Shown in pieces: positions 31,956-42,336 of a stretch of 64,000 nucleotides of DNA (its first letter is position 1; the number at the start of each line of letters is the position of its first letter). Source of the DNA: Lepas anatifera. Taxonomy: Eukaryota > Arthropoda > Thecostraca > Lepadidae. The stretch spans positions 1,178,001 through 1,242,000 of the forward strand of contig JAOTON010000767.1 in NCBI GenBank assembly GCA_034440635.1, in the 5' to 3' direction. The notes below the pieces were generated by a model. It saw nothing but the letters and a program-made list of their open reading frames with translations, had not been told where the DNA came from and ran no database searches. The position numbers and the translations under genes are program-made.

Positions 31956-34866
31956 CTACCTTAAGCCCCTTCGCAGTTTATGACAGCCTCGAGGGGTGAT
32001 TTGATATGGGTTTGAGGGACATGCTAAGCTAATATTCATTGATAAAATTTTCTTGACAACTGTTTTGAAGAAATTTCTAGACAGTGGTACGTCATCTAAT
32101 GATCTAATTTTAGTGGCGATTATCTGATTCCACATCGAAGGCGCCATAACGAATGGAGAGAACTTTTGGTACAGTGTTGGAACAAATGGAACATTAAAGT
32201 GACTGGCGTTTCTGGTTACGTGAGGTTGGACTCGAGCTAATTGAAATTTGTTTCTCAGGGGCAAGGGTAGAGAATTTGTGAAAAAGTTGTGCAATATTAG
32301 TAATTGAGACATCTTGGCGATGTCATGGATTTTTAGTACTTTGTATTTCTTGAAGATTGGGGAGGAATGTTGCAGATATGGGGCATGATCTACAATGCGG
32401 ATAGCTCTTTTCTGGAGAATGGCGAGTCTATTTAATTTAGAGGGGTGAGTTATAGACCAGATTTCAGCACAGTATTGTATATGGGGGAGAACTAGGGAAT
32501 TGTATAAAAGAAGAAGGTGTTCAGAGTCAAGAAAAAATTCGATCTGCAAATAAGACCAATGTTTCGGGCGACAGTACTTTCAATGGTTTTTATATGGGAA
32601 TCCCATTTTAAGTTATCATCTATTTTGACTCCAAGATATTTTACTGATTTCATTCGTTTTAATGGATAACCATTAATTCTTATTTCAAAATTTAGGAGAT
32701 CCGTGTCACAATACTGATTAGAGAATAACTGAAAGGTAGATTTGGCGGTATTTAGGGTGAGGCGATTTGCCAAAAGCCACTGATGAATGTAAGGGATGCT
32801 CATATTGATAGCTGCTTTGAGTTCGTTTACGTTGTTGGCAGTGTACGTAAGGGCGGTGTCGTCAGCATAGAGAAGGTATAGAGGGGTTGGAGAGCATAAG
32901 TGAATGTCGTTGATGTAAAGGAGGAATAGCAGTGGCCCGAGAACTGATCCCTGTGGGACCCCCGACCTGATCGGTTGGGCTGATGAAAGGGAGTTATTAA
33001 ACTTCACAGTTTGCTTTCGATGATCAAGGTAGGAGCCCAGAAGATTTAACGCTAAGTTTCGAATCCCGTAGAATTCTAGTTTTTGTAGCAAAATTTTATG
33101 ATTTACCGTGTCAAACGCCTTAGAAAGGTCGAGATATATATAGTTGCACACACTTTTTTGCTTTGGATAGACGTAGCCAGATGGTCATACAAAAGGGCTA
33201 TGGGCATGAAAGTACTGTGGTTAGGGCGGAAGCCAAATTGATAATGATATAAGATGTGTTCATGGGAGATGAATTCCGAAAGTTGGTTAAACATCACTTT
33301 CTCAAACACTTTAGATATAATTGGTAGAATAGCTATTGGTCTGTAATTATTGCAGAGTGAGGGGTTACCAGATTTAAATATCGGTACAACTTGAGCTGAT
33401 TTCAAAACTGTTGGAAAGATACCTTGTGCGATGCATTTACTGAAGAGGTAAGAGAGATGTGGGGATATTATGTGAGCTATGGCTTTCAAAATCTTCGTAC
33501 TGATTCCGTCAGCACCTGCGCCAGAGTTTTGGAGATTCATTATTATTCTTTCGATGGCCGGTGGATCAACTGTGTCAAATAAGAAAGAATTGGGATTCGG
33601 TGCGTTAGAATTGAGGTACGCCAGGGCATCAATGTTTGAAGCCGGAAGTGAGTCATCAAGTGATTTCGCAACTGTCACAAAAAAGTTATTGAAAAGGTTC
33701 GCCATGTCTTGCGGTTCTTGAGTCGATGTTTCAGAGTTTTCGATAACTTTAGGAGGATCATTTCTGACTTTGTTTCTCCGTGCAAGTTCTAACAGTATTT
33801 GCCACATTTTTCGCGGGTTATTCTTGTATTCGTTTAATTTTCTCCGATAGTATTGTTTTTTAGCTAATCTTATCACAGAGACCAGGATGTTCCTATAGTT
33901 TTTGTAACGTGTGTTGTTTCTAGAGGTTGGGGACCGGATAAATTTTTTATACAGATTATTTTTCTTGTTAATGCAGTGGAGAATGCTATAAGACACCCAA
34001 GGCTGTATAGGGACCTTTTTCCTGTTGGTTCTTTCCAGTTTGATTTTAGATAGTTCGTCAGTAATTGTGTTTAAGAGAAAGGTTGCAGCTTCATCAGCGT
34101 CAGCTATGCAGTAAATATGGAGAAGACGCAGAACTAGGTTTTGTTTAAGAGAGTCAATTTTCCTGAAATCAAATATGTTTTGGGTTGGCTTTTCTGCTTG
34201 TGATCCTGGTTGTATTTGGTCTATATGAATGCATATCGGAAGGTGGTCACTAATGTCTGACATAATGATGTTGTTTTTGGAAACAAGGGAGATATTATTA
34301 CAGTAAAAATTATCTATTAGCGACTGAGATGTTGGGGTTACCCTAGTCGGAAGAGAAATGCACGGTACAAAGCTGGCTGCAAGGAGGGTATTGAAAAAGT
34401 TGGCGCTGTGTTCGCCTGTTTCTATTTGTAGGAGGTCAATGTTCAGGTCACCGCCAAGTAAGCAAAATTTATTTTCTGCATTAAGTGAGGTAAGAATATT
34501 TTCTAGATGGTCTGTGAAGATGGCAGGTGAGAATGATGGTGAGCGGTACATTGATCCTATTATAATTTTCTTTTTGGATGACTGGTCCTTAATTTCAACA
34601 AATACAGATTGGTGTTCTACTCCTCTAGATTCGAGGTCTTGGCGTCTGGAATAAGCGAGAGAAGACGAAATGTAGATGGCCGCGCCCTTGCCCCTGATTT
34701 CTGCTTGTTTTGACAGTTCCAAATGGTAACCTTTTATCTGAAATGATAAGATAAGGTCTGGGTCCATCCATGTTTCAGTTAACAGAATAATTTCTGGAGG
34801 TCGGCTGAATTGGTTTAGAAAAAGTGCCAATGAGTCAAAATTTTTGGGGAGACTTCTAATGTTCAA
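31956..34866 (-). mobile_element. LINE C ORF2: endonuclease and reverse transcriptase (frameshifted)
   Basis: ORF2 of a non-LTR retrotransposon provides target nicking and reverse transcription. Read from 34,866 downward, an AP-type endonuclease comes first: MNIRSLPKNF, ILLTETWMDP, GSMYRSPSFSP, LLGGDLNIDLL, SLIDNFY, SDISDHLPI. A linker and then reverse transcriptase follow: VVPIFKSG, NNYRPIAILP, FGFRPNHST, YLDLSKAFDTVNHKI, SGVPQGSVLGPLLF, and the catalytic YADD at about 32,869-32,858. The thumb and C-terminal region end near 31,956. Two frame breaks, at about 33,150 and 32,545 near short homopolymers, split it into three frames, so this copy is inactive as read. The frame upstream of the first Met may begin slightly earlier. 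Fits the CR1/L2-like group, but exact clade is not assigned. Confidence 0.93.
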
Positions 34867-35224
34867 ATGTATTATAGAGAAGTTTCTTGAGTTGATTGCT
34901 AATGGGGCACTGACATACTCACAGTTGTCAAGAAAATTTTGATAGTTTGAGTCGTTAGGGTCATTGGGAACAGCGGCAAACTCAGGTCTGAGTCTTAGGT
35001 CTATAATGATATACCAATAGTAGGACTGCCTAGGGATTATTCCACGTTCTTAATACTTTTAAGCCACGAATAAACTCTATACTATTCTATGTTAGAACTA
35101 AGGTTACAGTGTGATCTGAGAAGGAAAAAAGTAAGTACAGCAAGAACTTCAATGTACTATATGCTAGCATTAACAGGTGCAACTGGACTGGGTAAATCTG
35201 TGTATGAAGGGGATGAGTGTTTTA

Positions 35225-36652
35225 CTATTTATTTGATCTGTGAGGAGGGGGTCGGATAGAGCGTCCGCTCCTACTCCTAGTCTGGTCCGTGGAGGGAGGC
35301 ACCACCGGGTCATCCACCAGCACACAGGGTGAAGCCCTGAACACCTCTTCCTGGGCTAATGGGCTTGCCTCAGCACCAGTTGCTGGTAAGGATTTGTTTG
35401 AGGGGGTTTGAGGGTCACAGGAAACGTCCAAAGTGGTAGGGCCCAGACCTCCCAGAACAGAGAGGACAGGGGCAGGGGTAGGCACGTCCACCGGCTGGTC
35501 ACCACCATACTGCACACCAGTAGGCTCCACCAGCTCTTGACCAGCTGCAGAGATGCTCTCCTCAATGACATGAGCACCGGGACCTGGTTGCCCACACCTA
35601 GTGGTTGATGAGGCGCGAGGAGGTAATGCATCCTGAGGGTGTGATCGCAGCAAGAGACCCGAAGGGTCACTCAGCAGCGGCACAGGGGTTGACGACAGAG
35701 AGGCGCCAGTCCGGGCCTGGGATGCCGGGGGGTTGCCAGAGTGGTCAGCACGATGAGAGGTTGAAGCACTGTTCACAGAGGCGGCTGATGTGGTCCCTCC
35801 TGCTGGGCCAGGAGCAGGTCCAGTCACCGGGCCATGTGGGCGGGAACGACGATTTGTAGCCAGAGCTGACTCGGTTGGACTGTGCCTTTTACATATATTC
35901 AAGATGTCTTCCCTGGTCACTCCCACATCCACTTCAACAGCCCTCAGAGCACCCCTAGGCTTTATAAAGATCTTCCCCTGGCTGGTGTAATGGGTTTGCA
36001 GGGGAGATGATTCCCTAGGGTAGTGCAGGGTTTTCAGCATCTTTACGACAGACAGCCTCTCTGCCGTCAGGCTCTCATGAACCAGTAGGCCTGGCTTGAT
36101 AGGCTTGATCCTCTTACGATAAACAGCCTCCCTTTCGTCTTGGTTGATAAATCTGACAAGAATGGTACTCTTGTTACGAAGCCTGTGACAGGCTGATATT
36201 GCAAGAGGATGTACAGAGATCCCAAGGTACTCCTTTATTGTCAGAAGGATTCCTGTTCTGGTGTCCTCCCCAGGGTTGTGCGGGGGGATGGCATCTCCTG
36301 AGAGGAGAAGGGTTGAGAGCCTGCTATACTGTGCCTGGATTTCAACAGCAGATTTTATTTTGTTCTGGGACTCAGAGAGTTGAGTGTGGGATGTACTCAG
36401 TGATGAGAGTTTAGTTTCTGTATCATCACACTTTGAGTTCAAAGTAGCCAGTCCAGTTTCAACAGCCTCCCTGCGTTCAATGTTCTCGGACACCACTATT
36501 TGCAAACCCTGGAGCTCGGCAGCAAGTTCAGTGAACTTTTCCTTGACCCTGTCAAGCTCTGCCCTGAGTTGGGAATTTTCCTCTGACAGCTTCTCAAGTC
36601 TCGAATCTATGTATTTTGAGTTAGTTGGGGCCATTATGTTTGTACTTATCAA
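35225..36652 (-). mobile_element. LINE C ORF1: coiled-coil RNA-binding protein
   Basis: Intact open frame of 475 codons, 358 bp upstream of ORF2's first Met. Residues about 12-110 form a heptad-rich coiled coil (RLEKLSEENSQLRAELDRVK). Residues about 145-245 match the L1-type ORF1 RNA-binding region (ISACHRLRNKSTILVRFINQ, then IKPGLLVHESLTAERLSVVK). The C-terminal 200 residues are Ser/Pro/Gly-rich low complexity. Such proteins coat the LINE RNA as an RNP chaperone. The absence of stops suggests a young insertion, in contrast to the broken ORF2. Confidence 0.88.
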
Positions 36653-36966
36653 TGTGGGTTGTCTGTGTCAGAGAGGTCTTGTCAGTGAGATAAGTATGAG
36701 CTGTCTAGGAAATAATGGTAGTAGGCTATCAGCGAAAGTCAAGTAGCCTGCAGAGTTGCACTACATCAGGCCTCAGGGGGTGGGACACAGGGCACTTGAA
36801 AACATAAGGAGGGCCAGTCCAGTTAACACCCCGTCTGATTATCTAGAATGCCATAGTAAGCACAGTTGCCAAACTTACGGTCCCGAAAGCTGACTCCAAG
36901 GTCCCAGCAACAGCTATTGGTCCACTATCGCGCGAAAAGATACCGTCCTTTCTAACTTCCGCAGCA
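36653..36966 (-). mobile_element. LINE C 5' region up to the junction with LINE B
   Basis: Non-coding sequence between the start of LINE C ORF1 and the point where LINE B coding homology resumes. Probably the 5' untranslated region and promoter of LINE C. I see no clean target-site duplication against 29,600-29,606. Confidence 0.55.
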
Positions 36967-38340
36967 GCCCCTCTCAGCAAGATCATGGAATCGTTGATAC
37001 GAGACCGGCTTCTCCTTCACCTCACTGAACACAATCTGCTCTCCCGTCACCAACATGGATTCCGACCAAAACGCTCCTGTGAGTCGCAACTGTTGGAGGT
37101 CTTGGAGGACTGGAGTCAGCTCATCAAGGACCACAAACCAGTGGATGTAGTCTTTTTGGATTTTTCAAAAGCGTTCGACTCTGTGCCACACGAGAGACTC
37201 TTAAAGAAGCTATATGGATACGGGGTGAGGGGACGTCTTCTTACATGGATCAGGGCCTTTCTTTCGCATCGACAGCAGAGAGTGGTGATAGGCACAGCTG
37301 CGTCCGATTGGCTGAGGGTGTCTAGTGGAGTCCCCCAGGGGGTCAGTTCTGGGTCCAATCCTGTTCTTGATGTACATCAATGACCTGCCCGATGTTGTGG
37401 AGTGTTGTATCAAGATCTTTGCGGATGATACCAAGGTGTACACCTCTGTGCAGGACCTTGTATCCAGAGCCTCTCTCCAACGAGACATAAACAGCTTGCT
37501 TAAATGGTCTGCGGTCTGGCAGCTCCCTTTCAATCTAGACAAGTGTTCAGTCCTGCACCTTGGCCCTGCCAACGCCCACCACAGTTACTTCATGACGGGG
37601 ACTCAGATCCGCGAGTCATCTGGGGAAAGAGACCTGGGCATCGTGATTGACGGGGAAGTCAAGTTTCGACAGCAGGCTTGTACAGCTGTTGCCAGAGCAA
37701 ATAGGGTACTCGCAGTCATTCGTAGGTCCTTCGCTAATATCGACAGTTTCACGCTCCCCGGCTTTACAAGGCACTTGTGCGCCCACTTCTGGAATATGGC
37801 AACAGTGTGTGGGGCCCATTCAACCGAGCCGATCAGAAGCTAGTGGAAAGAGTCCAGAGACGTGCAACCCGCTTGGTGCAGTCCCTTCGTCACTTACCCT
37901 ACCCAGGGAGACTGCAAGCACTAGATCTTCCATCCCTATACTACCGCAGACGTAGGGGGGACATGATCAAGCTGTACCAGCTGATGAACGGAAACATCGA
38001 TCAGGATTTCGCGCAGTTTGTTGCTCTGGACCCCCACACTCGCACTCGAGGTCATTCTAAGAAGTTGGCTAAACCATCAGCTCAAACAAGGACTCGTCGT
38101 AACGCCCTTGGGGTCCGATCTATATCTGATTGGAACTCTCTCCCTGACTCTGTCGTTACAGCACAAACCATTTCCCAATTCAAAAGTGGCCTAGATGAAC
38201 ACTGGGCCCATCTCAGGTACTTTTCTCCTGAGAACGAGTGAGTCTAGCACGATCGAAATTGAGCTCGTGGAGAACGGAGCCTGCAGGCCTTGTGCCTCGA
38301 AATTCCGAAAATCCGTAAGGTAAGGTAAGGTAAGGTTATA
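36967..38340 (+). mobile_element. LINE B, 3' part: reverse transcriptase core to 3' tail
   Basis: Coding homology resumes with PLSKIMESLIRDRLLLHLTE, directly continuing SLTSV of the 5' part. It carries HQHGFRPKRSCESQLLEVL, VVFLDFSKAFDSVPHERLL, SGVPQG, GSVLGPILFLMYINDLPDVV, catalytic FADD at 37,418-37,429, QLPFNLDKCSVLHLG, and a C-terminus ending near 38,241. A single-base insertion near 37,340 (within CAGGGGG) and another frame break near 37,745 interrupt the frame. The 3' end carries a short tail of about four GTAAG repeats at 38,318-38,338, a typical non-LTR terminal repeat. Confidence 0.92.
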
Positions 38341-38531
38341 AGGCTCCTTCCTGTGTCTTTATAACCATTTAGCCATTATTTATTTGGTTTTCAGTGTCAT
38401 CTGCCTTGCACCAGTCTCACAAATTCGCACCAGGTTCATCAAATTTGCACCACTCGTTCCTGTCTCCAAGGGCAATCACACCAACAAGATTTCGTCGAAA
38501 ATGCCATACTTTGCACACTGGCCTTTTGGCA

Positions 38532-38605
38532 AAATTGTTCCTGCTCTCTGGCAGGCACAGCATACATATATGTATGCTGTGTCTGCCAGAGAGCAGGAAC
38601 AATTT
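38532..38605. repeat. Near-perfect 74-bp palindrome
   Basis: Two 37-bp arms with no spacer and a single mismatch (GGCAGGCACAG against GGCAGACACAG), centred on CATACATATATGTATG. It sits at the edge of the minus-strand LINE A fragment: the right flank is LINE coding sequence and the left flank is not recognisably so. Such a structure can extrude as a cruciform and often marks a fold-back repair or template-switch event. Confidence 0.93.
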
Positions 38606-38606
38606 G

Positions 38607-39060
38607 AGCCGCACACCTGTGAACTTGTTCAATCAGTTTCTGATCCTCTCCGTTGAATGGACCATACACAATATTGCTGTGTTCAACAAGTCAACAGACC
38701 ATGTACTGTTGAGGGGTAGTGGATTGGTCCAGGCTGGCAAAGGAACTTGTAATAAAGGACAGCTGCAAAGATAAAGCAAGCATGGCACCCCTCCACAGCC
38801 ACAACCTGGTCTGCTCTCATCCTGATCAATCCTCACAGTGGGACAAGAGGGAATCAATCATGACATTGAGATTGTTTTCCTCATTAAAGTTAGACAGGGG
38901 GCTTGACCCAGCATATACATCTGTCTGCTGTTGGTATTGCCAATGTGTAACACAGAACATTTGTCCACATTAAAAGGCAGCTGTTTCTTGGTAGACCATT
39001 GAAGAAGTGCATCAATATCCACCTGCAGTGTTTATAGTCTCAGGGCTGTTCACCTGGATG
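38607..39060 (-). mobile_element. LINE A, internal reverse-transcriptase fragment
   Basis: On the minus strand, with frameshifts, it reads LLQWSTKKQLPFNVDKCSVL and then HIGNTNS. At its downstream end it reads YGPFNGEDQKLIEQVHRCAA, which corresponds to LINE B's WGPFNRADQKLVERVQRRAT. It ends at the palindrome. In element order it precedes the C-terminal fragment at 28,520-28,895, so both are probably parts of one minus-strand copy split by LINE B. Confidence 0.78.
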
Positions 39061-39359
39061 CAGTTTGGTATTCCTGGTAAAGATTGTAAAGGTTAAGCTA
39101 TACTGCTCGTTTTTTTATTTTTTGTGTTTGCTTTTCCACTTGTTAATAGTGTTTTTTTGTTTGTTTTTAACTTCACTTTTTCATGTTTTTTTACCTTTTT
39201 GTTTTTTCCTTTTTCGTTTTATCGTTTTGTTTATTGTTTTCTTTCTTAAAACATTTCTTTTGCCTGAAAAATATAAATACCAACCTAACATTTTTATTGG
39301 GGAATGGGCTAAATGACCAGCAAAATCAGCTTGGCAGAACGACTAGGCCACCCATGGAC
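39061..39359. other. T-rich intergenic stretch, no gene
   Basis: A T-rich segment (about 39,090-39,270) with repeated TTTTTGTTT patterns. The hydrophobic, Phe-rich open frames here are composition artefacts. Confidence 0.6.
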
Positions 39360-39689
39360 CATGGGCGGATTCAAGGAATATGCAACAGGTTATCACGCAT
39401 CCCTAAATTAACCTGGTACCCCACCGAACTACGCTCCCTGAGCCATGCCCAGATCTGAGTCATGGGATATGGACTGAGCCATGGACCATGGGGGTCACCC
39501 GGTCAGAGGGCGCCATTCGGACCAATGGGCGCCAGTTTTGGACCACACAACTTATCGGGTGCTAATCCTATACTCTCTTTCGGGGAGGGGGAAGCGACTT
39601 TTCAGGGGGTGCCATCATCCTTTCAGGGGGCATCAAGGCCCAATGGGAGTGGGGGCTTGTGCTCCTTTCCCCCTCCTGGATCCGCCTAT
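39360..39689. mobile_element. Foldback MITE with GGCGGATCC ends, copy 4
   Basis: Left end CATGGGCGGATTCAAGG, right end CTCCTGGATCCGCCTATT. The interior has GGGCGCCATTCGGACCAATG and TTTCAGGGGGTGCCATC blocks that are shared with copy 3 at 27,418. The left terminus carries one substitution in GGATCC. Non-coding. Confidence 0.78.
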
Positions 39690-39857
39690 TTTAAATAGAA
39701 TGCAAAAGTCCAAATTCCTCCTCTCACTTCCCACTTCTGGACTCATCCCAATTGCTTTATCGTCCCATTACATGCCGCCACAACACAACTCCTGCAGCAA
39801 GTTTCCTCCCCTGCAAGAAGAATGGAGAAGTGTAACTGCTTGGGTCAGACGGGGAGC

Positions 39858-39903
39858 TTCATTCATTCATTCATTCATTCATTCATTCATTCATTCATTC
39901 ATT
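39858..39903. repeat. (TTCA)n tetranucleotide microsatellite
   Basis: About eleven uninterrupted copies of ATTC/TTCA. Likely polymorphic. Confidence 0.95.
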
Positions 39904-40105
39904 GATGAGAGTGAGCCACATCAGTCATCACAGTCATCATTGAGAGCCTCTCTGGGATGGTGATGTTGAAGGAGGAGACGTCCATTCAGTGTCCCTGTAA
40001 GAAAACATAACCGTTCCAAAATCGTGCTGCTCTCATTGAAGCCATCGAGTGTCTGCAGATAGCTCACAGATCTGGAAACGGCTCAACGACTGTGGAGGTT
40101 AGCTG

Positions 40106-40450
40106 CTAATCCCACAGAGATCTCCCGTCTCGGAACAGACGGTCGGCCAGTCTTTGAAGCGCTGCCGAAAGATGTTGATGGCGATGAATTGTTTTTTCGA
40201 AGTGATCCATAAACGTATCGGCACTCAGGCAAGCGTCATCTGAGCTCAGTTGCAGGAGTCCCTCAGCTGTGCCTTCCGCTTCTCCTTTCGTGCGCTCTCC
40301 GGCGTAGTGAAAATGCAGAGCTGGACTGGAGGCCCCTGAATCAATGTTGCCTTCGAAAGCCTTAAGCCACAACAAGTAGACATACACTGTTCCGGTGAAG
40401 ATATCTGGCACTGATGCACTCTGTTGCACTTCCTGCTCTTCCTTCTCCAT
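40106..40450 (-). CDS. Unrecognised 114-codon open frame
   Basis: An ATG-to-stop frame on the minus strand encoding an acidic N-terminus (MEKEEQEVQQ), a hydrophobic patch (DIFTGTVYVYLLWLKAFEG) and a helical C-terminal part (FMDHFEKTIHRHQHLSAALQ). I do not recognise the family. Composition is more protein-like than the surrounding intergenic frames, and it lies just upstream of the USP25/28 locus in divergent orientation. No splice partners or clear polyadenylation signal could be tied to it. It could be a small single-exon gene, one exon of a larger gene, or a chance frame. Confidence 0.35.
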   Translation of the reverse strand: MEKEEQEVQQSASVPDIFTGTVYVYLLWLKAFEGNIDSGASSPALHFHYAGERTKGEAEGTAEGLLQLSSDDACLSADTFMDHFEKTIHRHQHLSAALQRLADRLFRDGRSLWD

Positions 40451-42099
40451 TTCCTGTCATATCACATCGTGTTTATTTTACGTTATTTAATTTTTTTATT
40501 TCCCCATTACCCTCTTTTCTTTTCATTTTTATCATGTCCATTGCACCATGTACTGTCCCGCCACTTCAGCTATGTCGCCGCTGCTGGGTCGAACCCGAAA
40601 ATAACGGCAACTCGCGCGCTTCGGCCTATCTGTGCTCGGGGCACGTTTCTCAGGCCCGTTTCACCTGGCCTTGCTGTTTCGTGCAGCGTCATCTTTGTGA
40701 CTACTTTTTGTCATCGTGGTTTTTTGGCCTCTTCATGACGTTTTGTGGTCTTTTAACCCTGTACTTTTGTTTACTCATCGTGTTTGATGATAATATATGT
40801 ATGGACATCCTTGCTCTTCCCATGCTTGTCTTCATCTTATTCGGCTTCTTAAGCGCGTCTCCAAGCTCCGGCTTCTCCTGGCGGTACGTGAGCTTGTATC
40901 GCTCATCGGGTTTCGCAAGTCGGTAAAACAGGTGACCTGTAGTGTTCGGTTATTTATGTCTGGCCTGAGAATCCAATGCAGATGCTGCAGATGAGTGCTG
41001 TTGGGTTCGGTTGGCACTGTGGTCCGGGTAGGTGTGGCGCGTTCTCGACGTGTGGTGGTGGGCGAGCAAACTCTGAGCGAATTGTGTCTATCTGCTATAT
41101 GTGTAACTGGAATGTCTGATAGTGTCAAGTGAATGTGAATGTCATCTTTTGTAGCTCTGTAGTGTGTCGATTGAATGTAATGAATGTAATGTAGTGTGTT
41201 ATAATAAACGTGCACGGTACCAAAAGCCCTGGCACCTGTGATGTGATCGCATCAACATACCATAGATACCATCTGAGTGCAATATCTGCCCTTTACTCGT
41301 TGATAGCTTCTGTGGGGTGGTAGATACAAAGGGGGCTAGGGGCCTCTAGCCTCCTCCCAATATTTGTGGGTGCCTATAGCTAATGAATAGACTGATTTGA
41401 GGTGTTGGTGTGTGGCGCTTTAGCTGCTGAGCACCCCCCCTCCCCCCAAATGAAGTCCTGGATCTGGCTCATCTCCTACAGCACCTCTGGCTCCTCTCCC
41501 GGAGATGGGGGTGCCAAAACTGTATGTACGTCAAAATGAGTGCAATATATGTGATCCAGGTTCTATTCTTATTGAGTGATCATTTTTGCAGCCATTTTGG
41601 TATAGTTTAGACAGATTCATATCAAGATTCAACATGACAGTGAATCAGTCCTCATTCGCTTACTTTTTGTCTATGGTGAGTATGAAGGATTTTGTTTTGG
41701 TAGGTACTGATTTGAACAAGAATGTGTGCTTTGGAGAGGGGAATGGGTAACTGCCCTTACCCCTAATTTTTTGTCAGGGCGCTGGTTTCCAACTCTCACA
41801 CCCTAACAAGCCAATTTTTTTCCCAGGAGTTTCTGTGTTTTCATGTTTTTTTAGTGTGTTGTGTGTCTATTGTTTTTGGCCACTGCACCTAGCTCATAGC
41901 TAGCTCAGCTCATAGGCTCTTGTTTTTTGTTTTGTCTCTTTTCCGTTGAAACAGTTGCACTCATTGCTGTCATAGCCAGCTCTAGGAGAAAACCGTCTCG
42001 TTCGGTCTTAGCCGTAGAAACCAACCCCGAGGCGCCATATTCCGATCTTGTCTTGACTGACTTACAGCGATCGTGCTCACTAAGTGGTTGCGACCACAG
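40451..42099 (+). other. Upstream flank or first intron of the USP25/28 gene
   Basis: No coding exon with family similarity is seen. An AATAAA lies at 41,203-41,208 after a TGAATGTAA-rich stretch and could end an unidentified plus-strand transcript. The family's first exon encodes only about 20 poorly conserved residues before the UBA-like region, so the start codon may hide here, but I cannot place it. Confidence 0.35.
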
Positions 42100-42336
42100 G
42101 ACCCTCGTGAGGCGGGGCAGATGCTGGACCGGCTGCGCGAGATCACAGGGGTGCAGGACCAGGAGCTGTTGACCCAGGCTCTGGACGCCAGCCGCGACTC
42201 GCGCGCCGACAGCTACGACGTAGAACGTGCCGTCCACCTTCTGGTGGAGAACAGCCGCTCCGAGGCGCCGGTGGCTGCAGCTGCCGCCCCTGCCCCCGCC
42301 GGCAAGCCGGAGCCCCAGCCGGCGCTAATGGCGGAG
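42100..42336 (+). CDS. USP25/28 exon a: UBA-like region
   Basis: Encodes [20 protein letters not shown] and on through [12 protein letters not shown], the UBA-like N-terminal helices, then an Ala/Pro-rich tail. Donor GAG|GTGAGA, phase 0. The acceptor is taken as CGACCACAG at 42,099. An alternative CTTACAG at 42,067 would add about ten residues. Confidence 0.85.

Noticed and set aside
39065..39458. Phe-rich plus-strand frames
   Set aside because: Arise from a T-rich low-complexity stretch.
40414..40926. Plus-strand 170-codon hydrophobic frame
   Set aside because: Phe/Leu-rich because of T-rich DNA, with no defined membrane-protein pattern or family similarity.
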